64,000 bases of DNA from Ustilago trichophora (GCA_900323505.1 OOIN01000018.1:434001-498000), one strand, 5' to 3'; positions 55,501 through 64,000 are shown, counted from the stretch's first letter. Program-made: numbers and translations. Notes: a model not told the origin generated them from the letters alone.

Positions 55501-56282
55501 CTTCAACGTCATCATCATCTTCATCTGGTGACTCTTCGTCATCTGGCGAAGATTCGAATGCCTCTCAATCCGATCATGCCGACTCACAACTACCTTCGGA
55601 AGACAACGACTCGGATGGAGAGGATGAGATTAGCCGCCATCACTGGGACGAAGAGCTCGCAATCCGCAAAGAAGCAGACGACGAGTTCGACCGAGAGCTG
55701 GCCAAGATGATGGCCGAGTTCGGCTCATCTGGTCCTGCCGTCGCGCGCGCTTCGAATGCTAACAGCAATGCGACTGCCTCTCGAAGCACCCAACTCTTCT
55801 CGCGTGGCGGCCTCTCTTCGACCAACGCCGGCTACGGCCATTCGCATATTCACTCACACGCACACGGCCATTCGTCCACGTCTGGCGTATCCGAAATCGG
55901 CCTGCCGGTCAAGAAGAAGCCCTCAGAGCATCCTCAAGAGGACGATTCGCATATGACGTTCTCCCTCCTGTCCAAAAAAGGCTCCAAGCAGGTTACGCAC
56001 GAAGTGCACGTTCCGTCCACCGCGTCGATTGCGATCAACACGCGGACGAAGCAGCTCATGGAGGAGGCGGAGAGGAAAAGGCTCAAACAGCATGTACTTG
56101 CGTATGAGCGGTCCTCAGAGTCTCAGAACGACTCGGGGCTGCCTCCGCAGCATACCTTGCTGCGACGTCAGCACCAGCATCAACATCAGCAGCAGCCGCA
56201 GCAGAGGGAGGATTCGGCGAATGGCAGAGGTAAGGGAGCTGCAGGTGACGATTTCAAGATTTGGACCAGTCACGGGTTCTGA
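52563..56282 (+). CDS. UPF2: UPF2/NMD2 nonsense-mediated mRNA decay factor
   Basis: Single exon, 1239 aa from ATG 52563. It bridges UPF3 at the exon-junction complex and the helicase UPF1 to trigger decay of mRNAs with premature stops. Three MIF4G helical-repeat domains are present: the first opens with KERDKKRRQLRATNIQAW and LKKNTAFIKRVKQ, the second spans about residues 540-740 (KKNVDLTETRAKNARFLSEL, THAIFHCLKTCLEDF), and the third about 770-960 (VVQLRKLPWDD, RRVATTCYLGELYNYRL). A highly acidic, Ser-rich segment follows (about 960-1070, SDEERS, SSSSSSGDSSSS). The UPF1-binding C-terminal module is FSLLSKKGSKQVTHEVHVP and TKQLMEEAERKRLKQHVL. Length is in the range of fungal and animal UPF2. 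Confidence 0.94.
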   Translation: MVTATTPLAGSSADPAAAKALPSTSAAPAKEESQAKALYKERDKKRRQLRATNIQAWQVGPVTISKSLDSNLKKNTAFIKRVKQGIGQDARDQLLKDLPGLNLEKYLQELIQAAREGLARCVTAKDCFAAAEILSAFHVRFGGDAFSSPLTNALEQGLVPPNKALYQSLTAEQKEREEAARVARQKPLLRVAAELALVEAIGHSQHDTGATWLFNLLKNLLATDKEHSNVPLAITILKGLGPSMLAPPSANDADSLLSDKASSALTLADAVDVNSLEALDPSTAPLVSSDMQTKFRKLFETYFSTFSRRIVKEHQRLQDQDRKNHEAYIRSGEIFEDRQQNYERMTKSFERVCDWGTILSELLDVPMPQLEASASASSAAGLGVNLNSKSAFERADEEFATDQSPWEDQDTQKFYESILDLGDIIPPVILAQTTGISLNASSSAVKADAKDADGQTEAISSADASTSGSPQLDSDAVDEAMNAGPAAQLATLMAKLPDMTNRSMIDSAAVDFAFIATKPARRKLVKHLASLPRNRIDLAPYYARLAATLNGYMPDVGAGLTALLEDEFRYLQRKKNVDLTETRAKNARFLSELTKFKVTPTHAIFHCLKTCLEDFSGPNIDVLASLLEGCGRFLLRTEETSARMRSMLEMLRRKRAAANLDSRQLLILNNAYYQCNPPKRKAIEQKERKPMELYIRHLIYNVLQKRTVDSVVVQLRKLPWDDAEVYGWLKDAFTRAWRIRYSNIHLLAILVYELDRFHPAFTVEVIDQVLENIRVGMEENIFKHNQRRVATTCYLGELYNYRLINSGIVFEQLWSLATFGHPNGRPWPGQVAPLDAPDDYFRIRLICTLLDTCGVCFDRGSLKKKLDDFLVFLNVYVLCKEQPLPMDVDFMLTETLEMLRPEMNFNKSFAIAAGALEEMMAANRQNDAQAGAEEDDDESDEERSGARADGRGAEGGEKRRKARNGVDDASDSDGSSDSSASTSSSSSSGDSSSSGEDSNASQSDHADSQLPSEDNDSDGEDEISRHHWDEELAIRKEADDEFDRELAKMMAEFGSSGPAVARASNANSNATASRSTQLFSRGGLSSTNAGYGHSHIHSHAHGHSSTSGVSEIGLPVKKKPSEHPQEDDSHMTFSLLSKKGSKQVTHEVHVPSTASIAINTRTKQLMEEAERKRLKQHVLAYERSSESQNDSGLPPQHTLLRRQHQHQHQQQPQQREDSANGRGKGAAGDDFKIWTSHGF

Positions 56283-56786
56283 TCTGAAATGCAAAGCGCT
56301 TTCTCACGAGTGCGGACCAAGCTTGTGACTGTAATGACATCGATGCCAAGTGATGCGAATATGAGTATGCAGTCAAAGAGAAGACTGGGAAGGCTGGGAA
56401 AATTATCTCCCCAATGTTAGATCGAGAACATTGCGCAAACGACTCACGTGACGCGTCTTTCTCCACGAAGGGTCGCAAGCTTTGGAATATCTCTATCCTG
56501 CAGGCGACACTCTCCATCTTTGGTCCCATTCGTCATCTTTGTTCTTGGCCATCCACCCATCTTCTTCCACATATCTCGTATCACGACAGCGCGGACGCAG
56601 GCTCCAGCATACGTTCTGAAGCGCCATTCTCCAGTCGAACCTCGTCAAAGCACTGTTCGTGGTCACCAAGCCGCTCAAAAAGCCCATCAGCGATCTGCGC
56701 AGCATCTCAGCATCCTCCTTTCGCCATCCTGAATCGTCCTAACTCCAGCATAAAGTCAGAGAACACATACATCACATAAGCTCAGC
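56283..56786. other. Intergenic region between UPF2 and RPB3
   Basis: About 500 bp; no gene recognised. It contains the RPB3 promoter and leader, without a clear TATA box. Confidence 0.5.
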
Positions 56787-57980
56787 ATGAACGGGCGCTA
56801 CGATGCGGCCTCTTCGCGGCCCAAGATCACAGTTCGACAACTGAATCGCGACCATGCCAACTTCATTCTCGAGAACGTGGATCTCTCGTTTGCCAACTCG
56901 CTCAGAAGGATCATGATCGCAGACATTCCAACGGTAGCCATTGATATGGTGGAGATCAGAAACAACACAACCGTGCTGCCAGACGAGTTCTTGGCACATC
57001 GTTTGGGTATGATCCCTTTGCTCAGTATGGATTGTGCCAAGGCTTTGGTGGATCATAGGGTACGTACTCGCCGACTGGAAGTTTGCATTGAACGACGCTG
57101 ACTTTTCCGTTTATCTTTGCTTCTCTTGATCTTCTTGGGCTGTTGGTGTCGCTGGGCTGTTTCGATGTTTATTTGATGGCAACGCTCGCTTCGCTCGCTC
57201 TACCAGGACTGCGCCTGTGAGGACGGATGCGATCGTTGCTCTGTAGAGCTCACATTACGCGCCCGATGCACCACCCGCGGGAACCTCGAAGTGACTTCTC
57301 GCGACTTGATACGCTCCGACACGATCGAAAATGCCACGATTTACGACGACGATGCGATGGCCGAACCCGCTGTACCCAAGCATCCCGATTTCGGTCGTCC
57401 AGTTGGACACGATGGATCCATCCCTCCCATTATGCTTGTCAAGATGTCCAAGGGCCAAGAGCTCGACATTCGCTGCATTGCACGTAAAGGATTCGCTAAA
57501 GAGCATGCAAAATGGTCTCCCTGTTCCGCGGTCGGCTTCGAGTACGATCCGCACAACGCCCTCCGCCACACCACCTACTGGTACGAGTTTGACGCCAAGC
57601 AAGAATGGCCCGAAGGACCCAATGCCGAGCTGGAAGAACCACCACAGGAAGATGCTCCTTTTGACTACAACAAGAAGGCCAACAAGTTTTACTTTGATGT
57701 CGAGGCCAGTGGAAGTATGCACCCCGCCGAGATCGTAGAGACGGGGTTGGGTCTGTTGGAATACAGAGTGGCGCAGATTGTACAGGAGTTGAGTCTCTTG
57801 GACGAGCAACCTGGAGCGCCTGGAGCTGGGATGGGGATGGAGAATGGCATGATTGACCCGTACGGCGATGCGCAGAGAGTAAATGGTGGTGCGATGGATA
57901 TGAATGGTGGTGCCGGCATGGGGGATATGAACGGGTACCCAGGACAAGGGGCTAATCCTTATGCTGGTGGTTGGGAGTGA
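56787..57980 (+). CDS. RPB3: RNA polymerase II subunit RPB3
   Basis: Exons 56787-57059 and 57207-57980 (GTACGT donor, ACCAG acceptor) give 348 aa. RPB3 pairs with RPB11 as the eukaryotic counterpart of the bacterial alpha dimer. Residues 10-80 carry the alpha-like dimerisation motif ([47 protein letters not shown]). Directly after the intron comes the zinc loop [11 protein letters not shown] (residues 92-102). The second half has the insert domain ([36 protein letters not shown]). A Gly/Met/Asn-rich tail (about 300-348) is longer than in yeast and is probably disordered. Confidence 0.97.
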
Positions 57981-58474
57981 TCGCTGAAGCGCAGGAGGTG
58001 CTGATATGAAGCTACGACAGAAGCGTCTTGTAGCAGTCGCTCGCTTACTCCTTTCGAACGATTCTAGCACCCGCCACATCTGTACCTGACACATTCTTTG
58101 AAATATTAAAAAAACTGTACTACTAGACCATCCATCATTCACTCGGAGATTCCATTTGTCATGCATCGCTGGCTTTAGAATATCGAACTCTTGTGGATAA
58201 AAAAAAGTCCAAGGCGACTGTCTGAACGACGATCAAGAGATATGCTGCTAACCGACATGAAATGAATCCGACATCTGAGCAGCTGTCAAAGCTGTAGCTA
58301 CCGCTGGCACTTCGACAGGATACATGAGGACTGTCTGGTGTGCACACACCACGATGCCATAACTGTGGCACTGTCATTATAGAGGTGGTTGGCAAGCATA
58401 CAGGAGAAGCAAGGCATCCAGGTTTAACATCGCTCTGAAGTGCGAAATTAAAAAAAAAAAAAATGCAAAAGAAG
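57981..58474. other. Intergenic region between RPB3 and tRNA-Glu
   Basis: About 490 bp; no gene recognised. The A run at 58448-58463, read on the minus strand as a T run, follows the tRNA 3' end and is a likely RNA polymerase III terminator. Confidence 0.5.
58448..58470 (-). terminator. Probable RNA polymerase III terminator of tRNA-Glu
   Basis: On the minus strand, TTTT (58470-58467) begins 5 nt after the tRNA discriminator base and is followed by a longer T run (58463-58450). Four or more Ts is the Pol III stop signal. Confidence 0.75.
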
Positions 58475-58594
58475 TTCCCGGCCAGGGAATCGAACCCTGA
58501 TCTGAGCAGATCAATCACCAACCAACCAACTTATCGGTTGGTACAATGGTTAGTTTATGAGAGTGCCCTATACTGACCATTGTACTAACTGGGA
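58475..58594 (-). tRNA. tRNA-Glu(CTC) with a 48-nt intron
   Basis: Minus strand. The 5' half (58594-58558) gives acceptor TCCCAGT, D-stem GTAC/GTAT with loop AATGGTCA, and anticodon arm GGGCA-CTCTCA with anticodon CTC. An intron (58557-58510) follows position 37. The 3' half (58509-58475) gives CTGCTC (closing the anticodon stem with one G-T pair), variable AGAT, T-arm CAGGG-TTCGATT-CCCTG and acceptor GCCGGGA plus discriminator A. The intron position is canonical for eukaryotic nuclear tRNA introns. The acceptor stem has one A-C mismatch (pair 5-68) and one T-G pair, so the gene may be slightly degenerate. The intron folds as described in the findings. Confidence 0.85.
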
Positions 58595-60441
58595 CGCTGT
58601 TGAAACTACACATCACAGTGAAAGCTATATAGCAATTTTATCACTATCCCCAAACCCTGGCGGGTCAGGACATTGTTCCGCAACCATAACTTGTACGAAC
58701 TGGGATTTCATGTTCTCCTATCTTAAGGTTACAAATATATTGTGACGATTGAATGGCAGTTCACAGGCGACCACCGACGTTTTGAGTTCAGACGCCTCGC
58801 AATCTCACCTTTCGGCATAGCCAGTGCAGCAACTGGATACCGGGCAGCACGTTGCCCACAATCCATCTCAACGTCATGCCTATAGGTATGAGGATGGGCG
58901 CCATGATGCCTGGCAGAACCAAAGGTGGTACAGTAGTCGGTGGATGGGCTTCGAGTCGAGGCGTCGGCAATCTCGCCGTCGGATCCCACCAAAAGAAAGC
59001 GTTGAGCACAGCTTTGCTCTTTGCTCTTTGCCTCAGAGGCGGATGTCGGACAAGCTGCGGTCCGTCGAGTGGGAGACAGAAAGAACTTACAATAGAAAAA
59101 GCGAGCCAAGTACAATGATGCAACGCTGAAATTGTTTGTCCGCCATCCCGCGTCAGGTCTCGTCCGTTCAAGACCGATTTTACACACTTCCAAATTAGGC
59201 AAGGCACAGAGCACAGAGGTACAGTAGCGCAGGAACGCGAGCCCAACTTTAAACATTTCATTTTTCTCTCACTGAGTGCTTCATTGCCGTGGCTTTTGAA
59301 CACAAAAGCCTTGCCTTAACCCTTTCTTTTCGTCGGGTCAAAAATTTTCGTTGTGGCTAGGGTATGAACATGATGTCGAGGCTCGACTGCATGTAAAGAG
59401 AAAGAAAGAAGCAATCGGAAGTCGTCGGAGAGTGGATCATGTGGCACAAACCTGTTGTGGTGGGTAGGAGCGTGGGACAGACGAGAAGGAAGGAAAAAAA
59501 AAAAGGGAAGGTAGTGGCGCAGGGCTCGAGTGCAAGTACGCCGCTTCATGCTCTCATGCAACATCCCGCTCTTGAATGGCAAAAAGCAGGATGAGAGAAT
59601 TCCGTCGCAGGTCTGCTCTACCCGAACCGGTCAATTCCCTCCTTGATGTCGACGTACACGGAATTCCGTCTTCTCACTGTTTGGTTCTCGTATTCCGGTG
59701 CATCACTACATCATCCTTCTCAGACAAGATGTGAGACTCCCTTTCCCCAGAACGAGCAAAAGCTATTGTGTTCCAAAAAAGGATGGGGAATTCCGAAGAC
59801 CAGATTCTTCCCTTGGCGAAACCGGAAGCAGCCCTCCTGCTCGCTAAGCTTTCCCGCTGTCGACAAACAAAAAGCCTCATTCTCGAACGTGGTGAGAAAG
59901 GTCAGGGTTACGGTACTATGTATCAGATGCACAACCGTCAAAATTGTGATTTTTTCGATTTTTTTTTTCCTTCTTTTCTTTTTAGTGCGATACGCCAACA
60001 ACTACCGCCTCGTAACAATCCCACGGCCCACTTTGACTTTCATATATCGGAGGTTGGCGGGTCGCCTTGCTCGCATTTGCGGTCACAGCGGCAGGAACCA
60101 GCTTTTCTGGTGGAACACAATGTATGCGTGTGCGGTCTGTGTGCGAAACATGGCGAAACGAGATGAAGCGGTGCCCGGCAAACCCGCCCCCACCATGACA
60201 CTCCTGAGACTGTACTGTACTGTATGTATGCAGTACGCTTTGGTCATGCTTCAAAAAAAGGTATATAGATGAGCTGCTGTCGTCCATCATTCTCCTCGTT
60301 CAGGACCATCCAAGCTACGAACGAACGGTGTCTCTATTCGAACGATACCTGACCCTCGTCCCCAGCCTAATCGACCCTTGCCCCTGCGCCCCTATCACGA
60401 CTTCTCTATACCCCCGCCTCTGACTGGAAGGAGTTTTCAGG
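58595..60441. other. Interval with one possible small gene
   Basis: About 1.85 kb between tRNA-Glu and the GMC oxidoreductase. Apart from the candidate at 58788-59146 I recognise no gene. TACAGTA/TACTGTA sites occur at 58929, 59220, 60213 and 60218; the last two are about 220 bp upstream of the GMC start. Confidence 0.45.
58788..59146 (-). CDS. Candidate small membrane protein, function unknown
   Basis: Minus strand, proposed exons 59146-59091 and 59031-58788 (GTAAGT donor, CTGAG acceptor, 59-nt intron), 99 aa. The first exon gives MADKQFQRCIIVLGSLFL, a short N terminus running into a hydrophobic helix. The second has FFWWDPTARLPTPRLEA and then hydrophobic sequence PPLVLPGIMAPILIPIGMTL, RWIVGNVLPGIQLLHWL, ending RKVRLRGV. 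Two hydrophobic segments and a tidy splice join suggest a genuine small membrane protein. I recognise no family, the acceptor is not the usual CAG, and the stretch is short, so this could be chance. Confidence 0.33.
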
Positions 60442-62346
60442 ATGCAGCTCTCACGATCCTTCACAGCCCTAGCTGGGCTCGTTCTCATCTCGATCTCGTC
60501 CACTTCGGCCGCTGTCATCACCGATGCATCCCGCGTCTCCAACAAGGCCTACGACTACGTGATCGTTGGAGGTGGATTGGCCGGATTGACCGTTGCCAAC
60601 CGTCTCTCCTCCGATTCTTCCGTTTCAGTGCTCGTCATCGAAGCCGGTAACGACGACCGCAATAACGTCGACATCTACAACGTTGACAACTACGGAAAGG
60701 CTTTCGGCACTGATCTCACTTTCAAGTTCAATACTGTCCCACAAGTCGGTGGTCATGCCAAAGCTCCTTTGGGAGGACGAACTCTTGGAGGCTCGACCTC
60801 GATCAATGGTGCCGCGTGGAATCGTGCCTCCAAGGCACAGTATGATGCTTTGGGCCCTTTGATGTTCAACTCGACCGATGGTGGATGGAACTGGGACGGA
60901 TTGCTCGGCTACATGAAGAGGAGCGAAAAGTTTGTCGCCCCCAACGACCAGCAGAAGCAGCTCGGTGCCAGATGGGATCCCAGCGTTCACGGCACAAACG
61001 GTCCTCTCGAGATTGCTTTCTCCCAAATCCGAAACAACAACAACAGGAAGAGAAGCATCGGCGGACCAACCCAGATGTGGAAGCGAATGTTTACAGGTCC
61101 CCAACAGGCCGCATTCATCAAAGCTGTAGGCGAAACTCTGGGCGTCCAACAGGTCGATGATCAGTGCTCTGGAAACGCCAACAGCGTGGCCTACACTCCC
61201 AACTCGATCAGTGTCAATGGAAAGCGCGTTTCCTCCGCCTCGGCCTACTACACCCCGGTTCAGAATCGAAAGAACTTGGACGTCCTCACTGGTACCCGCG
61301 CCAAAAATCTGCTTTGGGACTTTAGCTCTGGCTCGACGAAGAAGAGCTCGGGCGTTGTCGTTCAGCAGAGCAAGGACGGCAATCAGATCCGAGTGCTCGC
61401 CAACAGAGAAGTCATCCTAGCCGCAGGTGCCCTCAACACTCCCACCTTGCTCCAGCGTTCCGGTATCGGTGCCAAGTCTGACCTCGACTCGATCGGCGTT
61501 GATCAGAAGGTGGACCTGCCAGGAGTTGGAAAGAACTTGCAAGATCAGACCATGACCACCATCGGCTCTCGCGGCAACATCAACTACTCTGGCGGTGGCC
61601 CTTCTGCAGCCATTGCCATGCCTAATGTCGAGCAGATCATGTCCAACGCTACCGATGTTCGCAACTGGATCAACTCGAACCTCGATTCGTGGGCTTCGCA
61701 GCTCGTATCCCAGGGTCACGTCGTCTCCAAGGACAGCGTAAAGGCCCAGTGGAAGAGCGCGATCAGCCTCATCTTTGATAAAAAGGCACCCGTGGTAGAG
61801 TTGTTCTTTGACACTGGCTTCCCGGCCAACTCGTACGGACTCGACGTGTGGACGCTGCTCCCCTTCTCGCGAGGTTCGATTCGAGCAACTAGCCAGAACC
61901 CGTTCGACTCGGCCCGCATCGACCCCAACTACTTTGGCCTTCCCATCGACATGGATATGCAGGTGGCCTCGCTTCGTGCCTCGCGAAAGGTGCTCAAGAA
62001 CCAGAACCTCAAGCAGTTGACTTACAACGGCGAAACCACCCCAGGATTTGATTTGATCCCCGATGGAACCTACTCTGGCCGTTACAGCAGGTGGGAGTCG
62101 TGGATTCTGGGAAACACCCCCAGCGGCGGTTCGGGCTACTCGGCGGTTAGCCACCAGCTCGGCACGGCAGCCATGGGGAAAAAGGAGATGGGCGGCGTAG
62201 TGGATGGACAGTTCAAAGTGTACGGCACTCAGAACGTCAGGGTGGTGGATGCAAGTGTCCTGCCTGTCCAGGTATCAGCACATTTGAGCTCGACGCTTTA
62301 CGGCATTGCCGAAAAAGCGGCCGAGACGATCATGAAGAAGAACTAA
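60442..62346 (+). CDS. Secreted GMC-family FAD oxidoreductase
   Basis: Single exon, 634 aa. Residues 1-23 are a signal peptide (FTALAGLVLISISSTSA). The FAD-binding dinucleotide motif follows (YDYVIVGGGLAGLTVANRL, about 38-56), then GMC signature 1 (GGRTLGGSTSINGAAWNR) and signature 2 (GALNTPTLLQRSGIG). The C-terminal active-site segment has H571 in SHQLGTAAMG and a second conserved histidine H614 in HLSSTLYG. The family includes aryl-alcohol, glucose and choline oxidases or dehydrogenases. Secretion suggests a role in the apoplast or cell wall, for example H2O2 production or oxidation of plant-derived alcohols. Substrate cannot be told from the sequence. Confidence 0.93.
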   Translation: MQLSRSFTALAGLVLISISSTSAAVITDASRVSNKAYDYVIVGGGLAGLTVANRLSSDSSVSVLVIEAGNDDRNNVDIYNVDNYGKAFGTDLTFKFNTVPQVGGHAKAPLGGRTLGGSTSINGAAWNRASKAQYDALGPLMFNSTDGGWNWDGLLGYMKRSEKFVAPNDQQKQLGARWDPSVHGTNGPLEIAFSQIRNNNNRKRSIGGPTQMWKRMFTGPQQAAFIKAVGETLGVQQVDDQCSGNANSVAYTPNSISVNGKRVSSASAYYTPVQNRKNLDVLTGTRAKNLLWDFSSGSTKKSSGVVVQQSKDGNQIRVLANREVILAAGALNTPTLLQRSGIGAKSDLDSIGVDQKVDLPGVGKNLQDQTMTTIGSRGNINYSGGGPSAAIAMPNVEQIMSNATDVRNWINSNLDSWASQLVSQGHVVSKDSVKAQWKSAISLIFDKKAPVVELFFDTGFPANSYGLDVWTLLPFSRGSIRATSQNPFDSARIDPNYFGLPIDMDMQVASLRASRKVLKNQNLKQLTYNGETTPGFDLIPDGTYSGRYSRWESWILGNTPSGGSGYSAVSHQLGTAAMGKKEMGGVVDGQFKVYGTQNVRVVDASVLPVQVSAHLSSTLYGIAEKAAETIMKKN

Positions 62347-62533
62347 TTTATGTTTCCCTTTGACACAATGTTAGATATACCCGAATCACTTTCATGACTT
62401 TGATCATTAATGCTTACGTTTACTTTCATGCCTTAAGCAAAAGATACTGCGCGCGGATGTGTCTGGTGGGCAAACAGGAGCATCGCACCAAAGAGATGCT
62501 GTAGCTGGAAATAAAGGGTCGCAAGAGATATAT

Positions 62534-63185
62534 TCACTTTGACCGCTTGCTAGCAGATGCAGACTGCGCAGTGCGCTTCCGCTTGGTGCTTGACGAGGCG
62601 GGTGTGCTATCTTCCTCGTCCGACTCTTGGATCTCTTTTGTGCCGCAATTTGAGTTCAGGTAGAGATCGATTGGGTCAATGAGAAAACGGGCAGAAAGGC
62701 TAGCGTGCAAATGGAAACCGAGGGGAGGGGTGAAGCGATGCTTACCGGGATCATCATCCTCATCATCGTCCTCTTCTTGCGATTCGTGAAAGTCTTCATC
62801 TTCGGATTCATCCTCATCGTGCTGTTATGCACACCCATTTACCAGTTAAAACTCAAGTCAACGTCGCTGTAACGTAATACAAGGAACAAGGATGAGAAGT
62901 ATGCTGACTTACATCTTCGAGCAGGTACGAGAGGCCTACGTTTCCCGCTCCTCCTCCTCCACCATCATCTGATAATTCATACGATTCATCATCATCATCA
63001 TCATCGTCTTCCTCTCCAACCTCTTCTTGCTGCGCCTGGCCATCATCAGCTTCGTGCTCGTCATCTTCGTCCTGCAACTCGGTCTTGTCCTTTCCTTCGA
63101 GTGTGGATCCGTTTATCTTTTCGTCGTCTTGAGGTGTGGTAGCTTGCAGCCCTTCGACGGGCTCTGGCAATGTTGCGTTCGTCAT
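62534..63185 (-). CDS. Small acidic nuclear-type protein
   Basis: Minus strand, proposed exons 63185-62913, 62821-62746 and 62634-62534, 149 aa. Nearly half of the residues are Asp or Glu, in runs such as EEDDDDDDDESYELSDD and SEDEDFHESQEEDDDEDDD, with a Gly-rich break. The C terminus is basic (STKRKRTAQSASASKRSK), a likely nuclear localisation signal. The last acceptor is AAAG rather than CAG, so the third exon is less certain than the first two, but the joined frame stays acidic and ends in the basic tail. Composition recalls histone chaperones or other acidic chromatin proteins; no family motif is recognised. Confidence 0.6.
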
Positions 63186-63429
63186 CTATACTTTTCTGTT
63201 TTCCACCGTGTACCGATACTTTGGGATGATATGAAGGCAGAAAGACAAGCTTTGTGGGAGAGACCGATTCAAAGGGGTCTTCCAGTCAAGTTGATCCGTG
63301 CTCAAGATTGTGCAGAGTCTGACAAGCGTCTCAAAAAGGACGCGTTCTTCATTTACACGACCCTTTTCCCATATATATATATTTTTCAGCTGTGTTACAT
63401 TCTCTATGACACTTGCTGAAGATATACGA

Positions 63430-64000
63430 TCACCACTTGCGAACGATCCTCTGGCTCTGCGGATGTTTTAGCAGCGCCTGTTGGACGTCTTTGCTTTGCG
63501 AAGTGAGAGACGGCTGTGATGTTGCCCAGTCTATATGATCCTCTCTCAGTTGTATGTAGCTCTGATTGGACCACACTTTGTCGTCCAGGAGACTCTTAAA
63601 GATTCGCGCAGCTTCAACTTTATCCGGATCTTGATCTTGTACTTTGAGCCTTTCGATTTCTCTCCTGCCCCTTGCGTTTCCCTTTGCTTTGACCTTGGTC
63701 TCGTCATCGTAGAGATACTTTTTGCCACCTTTATGATTCGCATATCGTCTAGCGCGAGTGTAGCCCATCTGAATAAACTTTCTCGCCATATCGGCGCCTA
63801 CAAGGTCGCCTTCTTCGACGTATTCCAGGAAGATCGAGTAGAGTTTGGAGCTGGATTCGGTGGCAACGGCCGGATTGCGGAAACGCCAGTGTGGAAGCAG
63901 CTCAGATTTGTACGGCTCGACCATTAGGACTCCCTGCTCGCCTATGCCTGTACGGTAGAGGTGAGGGTGGGTTCGGAGGCACAATTGCGCGTATGGAAGG
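63430..64000 (-). CDS. DUF4385-family protein, C-terminal part (runs off the window)
   Basis: Minus strand; the stop is at 63430 and the N-terminal part lies beyond position 64000. The visible 190 or so residues include RTHPHLYRTGIGEQGVLMVE, PYKSELLPHWRFRNP, GADMARKFIQMGYTRARRYA and NHKGGKKYLYDDE, which match the DUF4385 family found in bacteria, algae and fungi. The biochemical function of the family is unknown to me. A charged helical stretch and a basic end (SQRIVRKW) follow. No intron is needed within the visible part. Confidence 0.82.
   Translation of the reverse strand, partial: LPYAQLCLRTHPHLYRTGIGEQGVLMVEPYKSELLPHWRFRNPAVATESSSKLYSIFLEYVEEGDLVGADMARKFIQMGYTRARRYANHKGGKKYLYDDETKVKAKGNARGRREIERLKVQDQDPDKVEAARIFKSLLDDKVWSNQSYIQLREDHIDWATSQPSLTSQSKDVQQALLKHPQSQRIVRKW

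Noticed and set aside
58541..58560. Plus-strand D-arm-like sequence GGTACAATGGTTAGT as part of a second tRNA
   Set aside because: No T-arm or acceptor follows on the plus strand. It is the antisense D-arm copy inside the minus-strand tRNA-Glu intron.
59643..60272. 209-codon open frame upstream of the GMC gene
   Set aside because: No motif, a poly-F stretch from a T run and two TACTGTA sites inside; it more likely contains the promoter of the GMC oxidoreductase.
1..64000. CRISPR array, rRNA genes, prophage, telomeric repeats
   Set aside because: None seen: no regularly spaced direct repeats, no rRNA-like conserved blocks and no TTAGGG arrays in a window that is otherwise nuclear fungal DNA.

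Overview
This is a nuclear segment of a basidiomycete fungus, most likely a smut or smut-like yeast (Ustilaginales). The genes have few, short introns (about 60 to 150 nt) with GTAAGT/GTGAGT donors, C-rich third codon positions and long Ser/Gln/Pro-rich nuclear proteins. One gene carries a Rua1-type C-terminal domain, a family first described in Ustilago. Species assignment is inference.

Layout. 1-3951: no recognisable gene. 3952-9670: a complete DNA transposon with ~37-bp terminal inverted repeats. It carries a Myb/SANT-like gene, a PIF/Harbinger-type DDE transposase and, as third cargo, a rearranged copy of the replicative helicase gene MCM4 that has lost the Walker A/B core. 9671-12745: gene-poor flank. 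12746-19033: Sfp1-like zinc-finger regulator, ornithine carbamoyltransferase and an aromatic/2-aminoadipate-type aminotransferase. 19224-22866: a divergent pair, a Gvp36-like BAR protein and a PB1-like/membrane chimera. 23311-30257: Rua1-domain regulator, CMS1 and an ING/PHD protein. 31816-38858: the giant URA2 polypeptide. 39872-42450: a Sec14-like protein and a tiny three-exon complex I subunit. 42451-46847: no recognisable gene. 46848-58594: Gln-rich protein, MDR reductase, UPF2, RPB3 and an intron-containing tRNA-Glu(CTC). 58595-64000: possible small membrane-protein gene, secreted GMC oxidoreductase, small acidic nuclear protein and a DUF4385 protein cut by the window end.

Most of the window is housekeeping sequence: carbamoyl-phosphate metabolism (OTC and URA2), transcription (RPB3, ING), ribosome biogenesis (Sfp1-like, CMS1), mRNA decay (UPF2) and respiration. 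The unusual items are the three-gene transposon with its MCM4 cargo, a tRNA intron that is an imperfect antisense copy of its own D-arm, and a TACTGTA/TACAGTA heptamer that recurs only between genes.

All coordinates, splice junctions and residue numbers were worked out by hand from the sequence. Family assignments rest on remembered motifs; no database was searched.
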